A DNA stretch of 64,000 nucleotides, taken from assembly GCF_023017165.1 (NCBI RefSeq), contig NZ_JALKBW010000001.1, forward strand, positions 3,286,001-3,350,000, given 5' to 3'. Under the pieces are notes generated by a model. The model was not told where the DNA came from, made no database searches, and saw only the letters and a list, made by a program, of their open reading frames with translations. Source of the DNA: Gordonia alkaliphila (GTDB lineage Bacteria; Actinomycetota; Actinomycetes; Mycobacteriales; Mycobacteriaceae). Of the stretch, positions 20,058 through 30,080 are shown in pieces. The translations under genes and the position numbers were made by a program. The stretch's first letter is position 1. Each line of letters starts with the position of its first letter.

Positions 20058-21933
20058 TCTCGCGGACCGCCGAACCCAGACCGCTGGCGCGCTGCACCGA
20101 CCGACTCAACGCGGCCCGCAGTTCCGCTTCGGTGCCGACGATGAACACGTGCTGTTGCGCTCGGGTGACCGCGGTGTAGAGCAGTTCCTTGGTGAGCAGG
20201 TGCGCGTCGACGTCCGGCAGCACCACGGTGACCGCCTCGAACTGACTGCCCTGGCTGCGGTGGATGGTCATCGCGTAGACCGGCGACGAGTCGGCGATCT
20301 GGCTGGGACGCAGCGGCTGAACGTCTTTGCCCCGCGCGAAGACCACACTGGTTCCGTCGCCGTCGGCGATCACCACTCCGGAATCGCCGTTGAAGATGCG
20401 GTGCGTCGGGTCGTTGCGGTTCACCAGGATCGGCTCGCCCGGGTACCACTGCGTCGCGCCCGTGCGCGCGCCGGCGTCGTCGTTGATCCAGCCGAGGATG
20501 GTGCGCGACCATCCGCTGACGCCGTGCCGGCCGTCGCGGTGGGCGCACAGCACCCGGTGCGCCATCAGCGCGGCCAAGGCGCCGCGCGCATCGCCTGCGG
20601 TCGCGGTGTCCCGTAGTCGTCGTGCCCAGTCGACCACCGTGCGTCGCACCGGTTCGAGGTCGTCGGGGTCGACGAGGATCACCCGCCCCTGGGCATCGTC
20701 GGCGAACCGGGCCGCCCCCTCCCCGCAGATGAGGTCGACCACGGCGTCGACATCGGTACCTGCGGCCGCCTTGATCGCCGCTGCCACCTCGGAGATCTGC
20801 CCGCCGTAGCGGTGACCGCGGGTCAGCGTGATCACGCCGTCGGCGAGCGCGCGCCGCTCGGCCTCGTCGAACTCCCCCGGCGGCGGCGCGGCGACGGCCT
20901 CGAACGCCTCCGGCAGCGGCGTGTCCTCGCGGTCGCGGCGCTCGACGAGGTCGGCGAGCACCGCCCCGGCATCGACCGACGACAACTGATGCGGATCCCC
21001 CACCAGGATCAGCCGGGCGTGCGGACGCAACGACTCCAGCAGGCGGCTCATCATCGACACCGGCAGCATCGACGTCTCGTCGACGACCACCACGTCATAG
21101 GGCAGGCGATCGTCGGCGCCGCGCCGATACGAACCGTCCGGGCGCCAACCCAGCAGCTTGTGCACGGTGGTGGCGGCCGGTTCGGTGTGCAGCGCCCGCA
21201 GACTGGTGCGATGGTCGTTGATCGACGCCTGCATCTGCGCCGCGGCCCGGCCGGTGGGCGCGCACAGACCGATCCGCACGTCCTGCCCGAGCAGTTCCTC
21301 CATCACCGCCAGAATGCGGGCCACCGTGTACGTCTTGCCGGTGCCGGGCCCGCCGGCCAGGACCGTGGTCCACGACGTGGCCGCCAGCGCGGCCGCCGCA
21401 CGCTGCCGGTCGTAGCCGCCGGGCTGCTCGTCCCCGAACGTCGCGGCCAGGGCGGCGGCGAGCGCCACGGCGTCCACCGCCGGTCGCTGCGCTCGGCGCT
21501 GCGCCAGGATCTCGCGGATGGTCTGCTCCTGGCGGAAGTACTTCCGCAGGTACAGCAGCGGCCCGTCGTCGGAACTCACCAGCGCCAGCGGCCGCAGCGG
21601 CCCGGACGGGCAGCCGGTCACCAGCGGCGACGTCGTGAGGGCCGCGACCAGGTCGGCCGGGTCGGGCCACGGCAACTCCACCGGCGCGGCGTCGTCGTCG
21701 GACTCGGGCGTCTCCGGCGTGATCTGGCCGATCTCGTCGAGCTTCACGCACGTCGACCCGGTCCGGACGGCGCGCACCGCCAGCGCCACCGCCAGCAGTT
21801 CGTGATCGCCGATGTCGGCGCCGCTGAGCGCGGCCACCCGGCGCGCCACGTGCACATCGGCCGCGGCGAACACCCCGGTCTCGTTGAACACCCGGAGCAC
21901 GCCGTGCTCGCCGCTGACCAGCTGCGCGTTCAT
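20050..21933 (-). CDS. recD: Exodeoxyribonuclease V alpha subunit RecD
   Basis: A 627-residue 5'-3' helicase subunit of the RecBCD double-strand-break repair and degradation complex. Superfamily 1B motifs: Walker A LAGGPGTGKTYTVARIL (mid-protein), VVVDETSMLPVSMMSRLL (DE box), LILVGDPHQLSSVDAGAVL and YAMTIHRSQGSQFEAVTVVLP near the C-terminus, ending in the TRAQQHVFIVG segment. ATG 21933 (MNAQLVSGEHGVL) overlaps the recB stop by four bases, giving translational coupling; a 63-residue upstream extension is rejected because it lies within recB in another frame. Confidence 0.95.
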   Translation of the reverse strand: MNAQLVSGEHGVLRVFNETGVFAAADVHVARRVAALSGADIGDHELLAVALAVRAVRTGSTCVKLDEIGQITPETPESDDDAAPVELPWPDPADLVAALTTSPLVTGCPSGPLRPLALVSSDDGPLLYLRKYFRQEQTIREILAQRRAQRPAVDAVALAAALAATFGDEQPGGYDRQRAAAALAATSWTTVLAGGPGTGKTYTVARILAVMEELLGQDVRIGLCAPTGRAAAQMQASINDHRTSLRALHTEPAATTVHKLLGWRPDGSYRRGADDRLPYDVVVVDETSMLPVSMMSRLLESLRPHARLILVGDPHQLSSVDAGAVLADLVERRDREDTPLPEAFEAVAAPPPGEFDEAERRALADGVITLTRGHRYGGQISEVAAAIKAAAGTDVDAVVDLICGEGAARFADDAQGRVILVDPDDLEPVRRTVVDWARRLRDTATAGDARGALAALMAHRVLCAHRDGRHGVSGWSRTILGWINDDAGARTGATQWYPGEPILVNRNDPTHRIFNGDSGVVIADGDGTSVVFARGKDVQPLRPSQIADSSPVYAMTIHRSQGSQFEAVTVVLPDVDAHLLTKELLYTAVTRAQQHVFIVGTEAELRAALSRSVQRASGLGSAVREIS

Positions 21934-24900
21934 CGCCGCTCCCCCTCGTTCATTCCGGCGACGCCGGCCAGCAGGTCCGACAGGTCCGCCACCAGGGCCG
22001 GCGGCAGCCGCCACTCGAAGACGCCGCAGCCGGGCGGCGTGTCCGGACCGGCCATGCCGCGCACGAACTGGTACTGGATCGGACCGAGGTGCGTGCCCGG
22101 CGCATAGTCCGGGAGCCGCCATCGCAGATAGCGGTGCAGCGCCACCGAATACAGGAGCGCCTGCAGCGGATAGTGGGCGGCCATCATCTCCTCGGCCATC
22201 GCTGCGGTGTCGAAGTCCTCCACCATCAACTCACCCGGCCGCAGTCGGTTGGTCTTGTAGTCGACCACCGCGAAGCGCCCGTCGCGCAGGCGCAGCACCG
22301 AGTCGATGCTGCCGGTGAGGAAACCGCGGAAGCGCTCGCCGGACACCGTCGGGACGATCTCGGCGTAGGGGCGCAGCGGATCGTCGTCGGGCAGGTGGAG
22401 CGCCATCAGCTCCCCGATCTCGGCGAGGGTGAAACCCGGTGCGGCCAAGGGCAATTCGAAGTCGAGCTCGGCGAGCCGATCGCGCGGGGCGATGCTCGCC
22501 AGATCGGCGGCATCCTCGTCGCCGAAACCCCCGGCGCCGAAGCCCAGCGGCGTGGTCAGCACGGCGTACAGCGCCCGCGCCAATTGATCGACGTCCAGAT
22601 CCACGCCGCGCAGCAGTGCGCCCTCGGCGGTGCGCAGCCGCACGTGTGCTGCCAGGTCGGGGGCCGAGGTGTCGACGTGCTCGAGCACCTCATGCACCAG
22701 CGTGCCGAAGCCCGCGCCGAACGGCAGCCCGTTCATCAGCGACGGCATGCCCCCGGTCGCCGCGGCGGCGGCGGCCTGCTGCTCGTCGAGGTCGGGTTCG
22801 TCGTCGAGCAACGCCCGTTCGGGTTCGTTCACCGGCGCCGGCGGCAGCGCCGCGTGGGCGGCGGCGTGGGCGTCGCGGACGATGCCCGAATACGACGTCC
22901 GCCGCCACAGCAGATCGACGGGGGCGGTGAACGACGCGACGGTCAGGTCGGGGCGGGCGCCGCCGTCGATCGCCGGATGCCAGCGTCTGCCGCGCGGCAG
23001 GCGACCGGCCGGTTCCACGGCGATCAGTTCCGGGGCGCCTTCCCGCACCGCCAACAGGTCGGTGTGCATCTCGCGGTCGGTCGGCGGAATCTCCACCGAC
23101 ACCGGGATCAGCGTGCTCGCCTGGCCCGACTGCAGTGCACTGCGGCGCGCCGGGGCGGTGAACAGCAGCCGGTGCAGCGCACCCTGCTTGGTCGGCATCG
23201 ACGGCCCCCACCAGGCCACCACCTGCGAGGACGCCCGGGTCATCGCGACGTACAGCAGGCGCAGCGCCTCACCGGCCCCCTCGACGATCGCGCCGTGCTC
23301 GCGCTCGCGATAGCCCGCCGCGGCGGTCCCGCCGACGTCGAGCCGCCGCCGACCCTGCGCGTCGTGGTAGATGAAGGTCTCCAGGTCGGGCACGCGGGCC
23401 CCGTCCCAGCCGAACGGCACATAGACGATCGGGAACTCGAGCCCCTTGCTGGCGTGCACCGTCATGATCTGCACCGCCCGGGTGTCCCGGTCCAACCGGC
23501 GCGTCTGCGCGCCGCCGTGCCGCAGGTTCGACGGGTCGGCGATCTGCTCAGCCAACCAGGCGACCAGGGACGCCAGGCCGCCGCTGCCACCGGCCACCTG
23601 CCGATTGCAGAGGTCCGCGAGCTGCCGCAGATCGGTCAGCGTCCGCTCGCCGCCCTCCCCGGCCAGCAGCCGTCCCTCGGTGCCGAATGTGTCGAACAGT
23701 CGCGCCGACATCGACGCGAAGCCGCTCTCGGCGAAGATCCGCCCCAACTCGGCCAGGCTCGACGCCAGGGTGCCGATACCGTCGTCGCCGCCGGTGTCCA
23801 CGTCGGCCGCGGCCTGCCCGATCAACGGGGTCAGCGCCGCCAGCCGCACGCGCGCCGTCCGCGAGGGTTGCTCGATCGCCGCGAGCACATACCACCAGTG
23901 CCGCGCCGCGGGCGTCTTGAAGATCGACGTCCCCGACCGCACCACCGACGAGATGCCGCGTTTGTGCAGCGCCTCCTGCAGCGGCTCCACGCGCTTGTTG
24001 AAGTTCACCAGGATCGCGATGTCGCCGGGTTCCACCGGCCGCGGCACCGCGGGGTCGCCCACCGCGATGGTGGTGCCGGACTCGAGCAGGGCCACGATGT
24101 CGTCGGCGACGTCCTCGGTGACCGCGTCGCGGACCTTGCCGACGGTGGGCAGCCCCTCACCGCCGAACTGCTGGGTGAGCAGCATCCGCATGCGCAACGG
24201 TGCGGTGTAATCTCGCCCTTCGAACTCGGCGACCGGGTCGACCGTGCCCCCGGTCGCGGGGTCGTCCGCGCGCCCCAGCCGGGACCGTTCGCGGCGCGCC
24301 CGCACCGGCGCGAAGGTGATCTGCGGATGCCCGAACGCCGTCCCCTCGAAGATCCGTTCCAGCGACTGCACCAGCGGCTGATCCGAGCGCCAGTTGACGC
24401 TCAGGCGGCGCCGCAGCCCGGCCTGACCGACGGCGTCCAGGTAGCTCAGCACTTCCGCGCCCCGGAACGCGTAGATCGACTGTTTGGGGTCGCCGACCAG
24501 GATCAGCGGGATGTCCGGGGCGTCGTGGAAACACTGCCGCACGATCGCCCACTGCTGCGGGTCGGTGTCCTGGAACTCGTCGATGAGCACCACCGAGAAC
24601 TGCTGCCGAATGCGTGCGACGGCCAGCGCCCCGACCTCGGGATGCTGAAGGATCCGGAACAGGACGTCCTGCAGGTCGTCGTAGGTCCGGATGCGGGCGA
24701 GGCGTTTGCGGGCTTCGATCTCGGTGCGGGTGGTGCGCGCCAGGTCCACGCGCAGCGCGGTGGTCTCGTCGCCGTCCGGGTCCGGGGACAGCGCGGTGGC
24801 CGACTGTTCGACGGCGCTCCGGGCGATGTCGGCGACCGCCGCCCAGGCCGGCGCCGCGCTCGGGTTCCCGGCGAACTGCGCCAGATACAGGTCGCGGGCC

Positions 24901-25418
24901 AGTTCGTCGACGAGGTCCTGCACGTTCTCCACGATCGGGAACTGCTGCGCCCGTTCGCCGAGGAAGCCGAGGGTGGCGAGCATGCGGTTGCAGAAGGTGT
25001 GGGTGGTGGCCACGGTGGCCGCGTCGAAGTCGCTCATCGCCGCGCGCAGCCGCTGCCGCCGCAGCCGGACCTGTTCGTCGGGCCCGGTGCACAGCAGCGC
25101 CAGCACTTCGTCGGGCCGGTCGGCGGCGAGGTACGCGGCCGGGTCGGCCAACGCCGCCAACGCCTGCCCGATGCGGGTGCGGGTACGGTCGCGCAGTTCG
25201 TTGGAGGCGGCATTGGAGAACGTCGCCATCAGCAGCTGGTCGACGGCGACGCCCTCGGCCAGATACCGCACCGCGAGAGAGACGATGGCATGCGTCTTCC
25301 CGGTCCCGGCGCTGGCCTCCAGGATCATGGTGCCGGTCGGCAACGGAGCGCACGCGTCGAAGTCGGTGGTGTCGCAGTCGGGGGTGTCGCAGTCGGGGGT
25401 GTCGCAGTCGGGGGTCAT
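21930..25418 (-). CDS. recB: Exodeoxyribonuclease V beta subunit RecB
   Basis: A 1162-residue UvrD-like 3'-5' helicase fused to a C-terminal nuclease. Motifs: Walker A LEASAGTGKTHAIVSLAV (about 33-50), VVLIDEFQDTDPQQW, LILVGDPKQSIYAFRGAEV, IMTVHASKGLEFPIVYVPFG and the nuclease signature RFAVVDYKTNRL near residue 1065. The first residues are an unusual tandem TPDCD repeat (MTPDCDTPDCDTPDCDT), encoded by 15-bp direct repeats. The start overlaps the recC stop by ATGA, so recC-recB-recD are one coupled operon in that order. Confidence 0.95.
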   Translation of the reverse strand: MTPDCDTPDCDTPDCDTTDFDACAPLPTGTMILEASAGTGKTHAIVSLAVRYLAEGVAVDQLLMATFSNAASNELRDRTRTRIGQALAALADPAAYLAADRPDEVLALLCTGPDEQVRLRRQRLRAAMSDFDAATVATTHTFCNRMLATLGFLGERAQQFPIVENVQDLVDELARDLYLAQFAGNPSAAPAWAAVADIARSAVEQSATALSPDPDGDETTALRVDLARTTRTEIEARKRLARIRTYDDLQDVLFRILQHPEVGALAVARIRQQFSVVLIDEFQDTDPQQWAIVRQCFHDAPDIPLILVGDPKQSIYAFRGAEVLSYLDAVGQAGLRRRLSVNWRSDQPLVQSLERIFEGTAFGHPQITFAPVRARRERSRLGRADDPATGGTVDPVAEFEGRDYTAPLRMRMLLTQQFGGEGLPTVGKVRDAVTEDVADDIVALLESGTTIAVGDPAVPRPVEPGDIAILVNFNKRVEPLQEALHKRGISSVVRSGTSIFKTPAARHWWYVLAAIEQPSRTARVRLAALTPLIGQAAADVDTGGDDGIGTLASSLAELGRIFAESGFASMSARLFDTFGTEGRLLAGEGGERTLTDLRQLADLCNRQVAGGSGGLASLVAWLAEQIADPSNLRHGGAQTRRLDRDTRAVQIMTVHASKGLEFPIVYVPFGWDGARVPDLETFIYHDAQGRRRLDVGGTAAAGYREREHGAIVEGAGEALRLLYVAMTRASSQVVAWWGPSMPTKQGALHRLLFTAPARRSALQSGQASTLIPVSVEIPPTDREMHTDLLAVREGAPELIAVEPAGRLPRGRRWHPAIDGGARPDLTVASFTAPVDLLWRRTSYSGIVRDAHAAAHAALPPAPVNEPERALLDDEPDLDEQQAAAAAATGGMPSLMNGLPFGAGFGTLVHEVLEHVDTSAPDLAAHVRLRTAEGALLRGVDLDVDQLARALYAVLTTPLGFGAGGFGDEDAADLASIAPRDRLAELDFELPLAAPGFTLAEIGELMALHLPDDDPLRPYAEIVPTVSGERFRGFLTGSIDSVLRLRDGRFAVVDYKTNRLRPGELMVEDFDTAAMAEEMMAAHYPLQALLYSVALHRYLRWRLPDYAPGTHLGPIQYQFVRGMAGPDTPPGCGVFEWRLPPALVADLSDLLAGVAGMNEGERR
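25356..25415. repeat. 15-bp tandem repeat in the recB 5' end
   Basis: Three identical copies of ACCCCCGACTGCGAC (read on the minus strand, 25415 to 25371) followed by a fourth with two mismatches (25370-25356). Each encodes Thr-Pro-Asp-Cys-Asp, and copy number can change without shifting the frame. Confidence 0.9.
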
Positions 25419-28400
25419 CGCCGCGCCTCCTTGCCCAGCACCGGGCCGAAGACCGCGACGGCCATCCGCACCAGATTGGTCTTGGCCCCGGACTCGTCGT
25501 CGTCGGCGGGGGCCACCTCGGGAAGCACCGTCGCCAGGTCCCGGAACGGTGCCGCCGCCGCCAACGCGATCAGCTCGTCGGCCGTCGGGGTCCGGGTCGG
25601 ATCGTCGTACAGGACGTAGCCGTTGTAGTCGTTCTCGAACTCCCAGGGCCGCAGACCGTGGAGGCTGCGGAGCGCGTTGGTCGGGCGGCCCGACCCGTAC
25701 CCGCGGGCGGCCGCTTCAGCCGCCGTCGGCGGCAACCAGAGCGGGGCGCGCAGTCCGGCGTCGCGGATCGCGATGAGCGCCGTCAGTACCACTGCCGGAT
25801 CCTCCGGCAACGACAGCCGGCGCATCTCGGCGTGCGTACCGCGTCCGGCGCCGACCACCACCGCCTCGCGGACGCGGCGACCGCTGCCGACCGCGAGCGC
25901 CAGCAGTCGGATCCACGCCGCCAGCCGGTGATCGGCCTTGAGGCTCGAGTAGTTCACTTCGACCAGCTGGTCGCCGAAGACGTCGCCGACCGTGCCGTAG
26001 AGACGACGACCGTCGGGCAGCGGGTACAGCACGTCGACGGTGTCGCCGTGCTCGTCGACGCGGTGACTGAGCGCGAGCTGCCCGATGGCCTGGGCCTTCG
26101 CCTCGATCGGGTTCAATGCCAGCCGCCCCAGTTCGAACGGTGGCAGGGAGCCGCGGCGCAGTTCGGCGCCGCTGAGCGCGGTCAGCGAGTCGCCGGCCAG
26201 CACGCCGCGCAGGAAGCGGTCGCCGATCTTCCAGGCCGCAAGGCCGTCGAGCGCCACATCGAGTTGGTCCGGATGACTCTCGTCGTGCTCGGGCAGGAAG
26301 GCGCCGATGCGTTCACGGACGAACCGCGTGGTGGGCGCCTTGAAGAAGGCCAGCAGGTCGGCCAGGTCGATGTCAGCGGCGGCGTCCACCGGCGCCAGCA
26401 CCGCCTCGCGCAGGCGCACCGGGGGGTGGCCGGGCTCCCCCGACGCGGTGAGCGCGCTGAGCGCCTGCGCCCCGGCCAGCAGTTTGCGGTCGTAGCTGAA
26501 CGGTGCCCGCTGCGGTTCGGATACGAAATTGCGCGCGTCGAAGGCGTGCAGGGTGTGGCGTCGTTCGATGCCCGATCCGCCGCTGTCGCGATCCAGGACC
26601 GCCGCCGCGGTCTCGATCAATTCGCTGACCACCACCGGCGGCGGCACCGACGCACCAGTGACCGGATCGCACCCGGTGTAGAAGACCAGCAGGTGCTCCT
26701 GCGCCGCGGTCACCGCGTCGAGGAAGACCTGACGGTCCTCGTCGCGCGCGCTGCGCTCGCCCACCAGCGGGACCAGCCCCAGGATGTCGTCGCCGTCCAC
26801 CGCGGTGTTCCGCGGGAACGATCCGGTGTCCATGCCCAGCAGGATCACCGCGCGGTGCGGCACCGACCGCATCGGCGTGAGCGTGCACACCGTCAGCTCG
26901 CCGGTGCAGAAGTTGGACCGCGTGGGACGCGCCGACAGCAGGTCGCCCATCAGGTCGCGCAAGTCGGCCAAGCTCAGGTCGATCTGCTGCGCCTGCGCGG
27001 CGCCGAGCGACTCGGTGAGGATGCCGATCGCCTGGGCCCGCTGCCACTGGGCCTCCCGATCGGCTTCGGCGAGGTCGTCGATCGCCCCGATCAGCAGATG
27101 CGCCCAGACCTCGGCGGGATGCCGCGCATCCATCTCGGTGAGCAGTCGGCTGAGTCGGTCGAGGAACTCGGCGAACCGGCCGGCCAGATCCACCTTGGTG
27201 GACTCGATGCCCTCCAGCGGCAGCCCGACGCCGAGCCATTCGTTCTCCGACTCCTCGGCCAGCACGCCGAGCAGCACGCGGTCCCGACCGGTCGACGCGG
27301 TGCCCTGCGGAAAGCCCCGCATGTCGAAACGGCTCCGCTGCGTGTTGTCGATGCCCCAGCGGATGCCTGCGCGTTCCACCCATCCGGCGAGCAGTTCGAG
27401 GTCGTCGTCGGTGAACGCGAAACGACGGGCCAGGGCCGGCTGTCCGAGCAGATCGAGCAGGTCTCCCGAGCGCACCCGTCCGGCGGCCAGGTCGAGGATC
27501 GCGCTGAGCACCTCCAGCACCTCGTTGGTTTCGGCCAGACCGCGGTCGGCCAGCCGCACCCGCAGTGAGAAGCCCGGGTGCTCGCGGCCGGACTGCCCGA
27601 ACGCACCCTGGATCAGCGGGGCGAAGGCCTCCACGTCGGGGCACATGATGAGGACGTCCCGCGGCTGCAGCCCGGGGTGCGCGTCCAGCAACGCCAACAG
27701 ACGATCGCGCAGCACCTCCACCTGGCGTTCGGGCCCGTGGCAGGCGTGCACTTCGAGGGAGTCGTCGGCCGACAGACCCGGCCGCGGCGCCAACGCGTCC
27801 CGCCGCAGCCCGTCCTGGACCGCGGCCAGCAGCGTCGACGGCACGTCGGCGAGCTCGGGCCGGCGGGGGTCGGGGTGGTAGCTCGACGCCGCGGCGAGCG
27901 TGGCGACCACCTCCTGCAGTTCCCGGACATCCCGGGACAGCGCCGCGAGCAGCGGATGCGCGGGCGTCACCGGAGTTCCGGTGCCGCGGGGTCGGGGTAC
28001 CGGCGCCGGTCCGGCGGCGATCCGATCCCACAGCGCGGGCGACGGATGCGGGAGGAACAGGGACACGTCCCGTTCGGTGGCCAGCGCCGCCAACACCGCG
28101 CGCAGCGCCTCCGGAATGCGCGTGGGTCCGAAGAACGCCAGCCGGGACGGCAGCTCCACCAGATCCGGGTCGACGCGCAGGCGCTGCACCACGTCGTCGA
28201 GCTGTTCGGCCAGATGCGGCTGCCCGATCCGGGCGCGTACCTCGCGCCAGAACCACGGCTGCCACCGCAGCGGCTCGGGCAGCTCGCCCCCGGTGCCGTC
28301 CGAGGCGCCGCCGGCCGCCCACGCCGCGAGCATGCCCGGACGCTGCCAGCCGTACCCGGCGAACAGCCGGGCGATGGTGGCCGCCGCGGCGAGGCGTCGA

Positions 28401-28783
28401 CCCTCGCCCGGCGCCTGGCCGAGGTGGTTGCGCAGCACGAAGAGCCGCGGATCGGCCAGATTCTCGTCGAGCACCTGCAGTACCGGCCAGGTGAGCCGGT
28501 GGGTGTACCAGGCCTCCGCGGCGTCCGGGTCGTCGGCGGTCGCCGCCACCACCTGGCGCAGCAACTCGTCGGGCGAGGGGAAGTCGATGTTGGCGGCGAT
28601 GCCGTCGCCGTGGCCGCCGCTGCCCAGCCGCATCGCCAGCCGCTGCTGCAACCACCGTTCCACCCCGCGGGCGGGCACGGTGACCACTTCGGCCTGCATC
28701 GGATCGGTCAGCGGCGTGCTCAGCCGACCGGCCAGGACATCGGCCAGCACGTCGGCGCGCTCGGCGCGGTGCACCGTCAGCAT
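25415..28783 (-). CDS. recC: Exodeoxyribonuclease V gamma subunit RecC
   Basis: A 1122-residue subunit that in the RecBCD complex scans for Chi and splits the duplex. It is helicase-like but degenerate: the opening LTVHRAERADVLADVLAGRL and ETVVTVPARGVERWLQQRLA-type N-terminus, DVLIMCPDVEAFAPLIQGAFG, HRAVILLGMDTGSFPRN and VEVNYSSLKADHRLAAWIRLLAL match the RecC family in order. It is the first gene of the coupled recCBD operon. Only 48 bp separate it from the upstream thioesterase gene on the same strand, so the promoter may lie farther up. Confidence 0.93.
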   Translation of the reverse strand: MLTVHRAERADVLADVLAGRLSTPLTDPMQAEVVTVPARGVERWLQQRLAMRLGSGGHGDGIAANIDFPSPDELLRQVVAATADDPDAAEAWYTHRLTWPVLQVLDENLADPRLFVLRNHLGQAPGEGRRLAAAATIARLFAGYGWQRPGMLAAWAAGGASDGTGGELPEPLRWQPWFWREVRARIGQPHLAEQLDDVVQRLRVDPDLVELPSRLAFFGPTRIPEALRAVLAALATERDVSLFLPHPSPALWDRIAAGPAPVPRPRGTGTPVTPAHPLLAALSRDVRELQEVVATLAAASSYHPDPRRPELADVPSTLLAAVQDGLRRDALAPRPGLSADDSLEVHACHGPERQVEVLRDRLLALLDAHPGLQPRDVLIMCPDVEAFAPLIQGAFGQSGREHPGFSLRVRLADRGLAETNEVLEVLSAILDLAAGRVRSGDLLDLLGQPALARRFAFTDDDLELLAGWVERAGIRWGIDNTQRSRFDMRGFPQGTASTGRDRVLLGVLAEESENEWLGVGLPLEGIESTKVDLAGRFAEFLDRLSRLLTEMDARHPAEVWAHLLIGAIDDLAEADREAQWQRAQAIGILTESLGAAQAQQIDLSLADLRDLMGDLLSARPTRSNFCTGELTVCTLTPMRSVPHRAVILLGMDTGSFPRNTAVDGDDILGLVPLVGERSARDEDRQVFLDAVTAAQEHLLVFYTGCDPVTGASVPPPVVVSELIETAAAVLDRDSGGSGIERRHTLHAFDARNFVSEPQRAPFSYDRKLLAGAQALSALTASGEPGHPPVRLREAVLAPVDAAADIDLADLLAFFKAPTTRFVRERIGAFLPEHDESHPDQLDVALDGLAAWKIGDRFLRGVLAGDSLTALSGAELRRGSLPPFELGRLALNPIEAKAQAIGQLALSHRVDEHGDTVDVLYPLPDGRRLYGTVGDVFGDQLVEVNYSSLKADHRLAAWIRLLALAVGSGRRVREAVVVGAGRGTHAEMRRLSLPEDPAVVLTALIAIRDAGLRAPLWLPPTAAEAAARGYGSGRPTNALRSLHGLRPWEFENDYNGYVLYDDPTRTPTADELIALAAAAPFRDLATVLPEVAPADDDESGAKTNLVRMAVAVFGPVLGKEARR

Positions 28784-28831
28784 CGCCCCACCCCCGTTCT
28801 CGTTCGCCGCCTCGCGCCGTTCGTCGTGAGA

Positions 28832-29326
28832 CTAGCGGCTGCCGCCGACAGGACGGTCGGCCGTCGCCCGACGCCGTCGGAACGGCGCGGGCTCGCCGAG
28901 GTGCGCGTCGAGTACGGCCCGGAACTGCTCGGGGATCGGCTGGGCCGTACTGGCGGCGGGGTCCACCACCGCGAGCGTCGTCTCGCTGATCGCACCGAGC
29001 GTCCCGTCGGCGGCCAGGAGCCGACAGGCGAAGTCGAACGAGCGCCCGCCGATCCGGGACACCCACACCTCGCACCGCGCGGGCTCGGTGCTGTAGTAGA
29101 GCGGCGCCGCGAACTCGATCTCCTGGTGCGCCACCACCATGCCGGTGGCCGCACGCTCCGGCGACGCCGGCAGTTCCGCCGCCCAGGCGTCCATCGCCCG
29201 GACGCGCGCCTCCTCGAAGAGTCGAGCGAACTGCACGTTGTTCAGGTGCCCGAGGGAATCCATGTCGCCCCAGCGCAAACCGAGTTCGACGATGAACGGC
29301 CCGGGGTCCTGCTGCTTCTGCGTCAC
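28832..29326 (-). CDS. Acyl-CoA thioesterase, 4HBT hot-dog fold
   Basis: A 164-residue single hot-dog-domain protein. The 4-hydroxybenzoyl-CoA-thioesterase signature is LGLRWGDMDSLGHLNNVQFARLFEEAR (about 15-41), with the catalytic Asp in WGDMD. EIEFAAPLYYSTEPARCEVWVSRIG follows. GTG 29326 (VTQKQQDPGPF) is chosen as the family start, since the frame runs open far upstream opposite the GNAT gene. A positively charged tail (APFRRRRATADRP) follows the domain. Substrate chain length is unknown. It lies directly upstream of recC. Confidence 0.85.
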   Translation of the reverse strand: MTQKQQDPGPFIVELGLRWGDMDSLGHLNNVQFARLFEEARVRAMDAWAAELPASPERAATGMVVAHQEIEFAAPLYYSTEPARCEVWVSRIGGRSFDFACRLLAADGTLGAISETTLAVVDPAASTAQPIPEQFRAVLDAHLGEPAPFRRRRATADRPVGGSR

Positions 29327-29386
29327 CTCAGCGACGCTAGTCCACGGATCTACTCCGGTCGCAGTGCGGGCGGTACCATCGGCCGG

Positions 29387-29995
29387 GTGCTGCTCAACAC
29401 CGACCGCCTCCGGCTCCGACCCGTGCAGCCGACCGACCGCGATCTGCTGGTCGCCCTGGACGCCGATCCGGAGGTGATGCGGTTCGTCAGCGGCGGCCCG
29501 GCCACCAGCCCGGAGACCGTCGCCGAGTGGATCATTCCCCGCACGCAGGAACAGCAACGCGCCCACGGCACCGGCATGTGGCTGCAGTTCACCGGCGCCG
29601 GAGAATTCGCCGGCTGGGTGCAGCTGCGCACGCCGCGCCACAGCAGCGCCGCCGAACTCGAACTGAGCTACCGGCTGCCCCGCGGCATGTGGGGGCACGG
29701 GTACGCCGCTGAGGGCGCCGCTGCCCTGGTGTCGGTGATGTTCACCACCACCGACACCCAGCGCATCTTCGCGGGCACGCACATGGTGCACGGCGCCTCG
29801 CGCCGGGTGATGGAACGCCTGGGCATGCGCCTGGCCGCCGACAGCGATGCCACTGCGCTGGGACATCCGGACGCGATGGTCGAATACGAGATTCTGCGCC
29901 ACCAGTGGGCGGCCACCCGCGGGCGCGGCACGGTGCGCGTGCGCCCGGCGCGGCGACACGGGGCATCCGGTTCGACGAGGCCGCACTCAGCCTGA
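29387..29995 (+). CDS. GNAT family N-acetyltransferase (RimJ/RimL-like)
   Basis: A 202-residue acetyltransferase. The start LLNTDRLRLRPVQPTDRDLLVAL and the acetyl-CoA-binding segment YRLPRGMWGHGYAAEGAAALVSVMF (R/Q-x-x-G-x-G/A type) define the GNAT_3/RimJ-like group, ending with ERLGMRLAADSD. The acceptor is unknown. The last 30 residues (RGRGTVRVRPARRHGASGSTRPHSA) look like low-complexity read-out past the domain. It starts at GTG 29387 and is divergent from the thioesterase. Confidence 0.85.
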   Translation: MLLNTDRLRLRPVQPTDRDLLVALDADPEVMRFVSGGPATSPETVAEWIIPRTQEQQRAHGTGMWLQFTGAGEFAGWVQLRTPRHSSAAELELSYRLPRGMWGHGYAAEGAAALVSVMFTTTDTQRIFAGTHMVHGASRRVMERLGMRLAADSDATALGHPDAMVEYEILRHQWAATRGRGTVRVRPARRHGASGSTRPHSA

Positions 29996-30080
29996 GTCGA
30001 GCGCGCTACCGTGGGGTGCTGCACTACGGCACACCGCAGTCCACCCACTCCAGCGATCCGCACCCGACAGGAGCCTTCCG

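Noticed and set aside
25356..25415. Possible CRISPR-like direct repeats
   Set aside because: The 15-bp copies are contiguous without spacers and lie in frame inside recB.
22089..25619. 1176-codon plus-strand open frame opposite recB
   Set aside because: Low-complexity, no motif, while the minus strand encodes complete RecB helicase and nuclease motifs.
24614..27568. 984-codon plus-strand open frame opposite recB/recC
   Set aside because: Arg-rich shadow; RecB and RecC motifs on the other strand explain the region.
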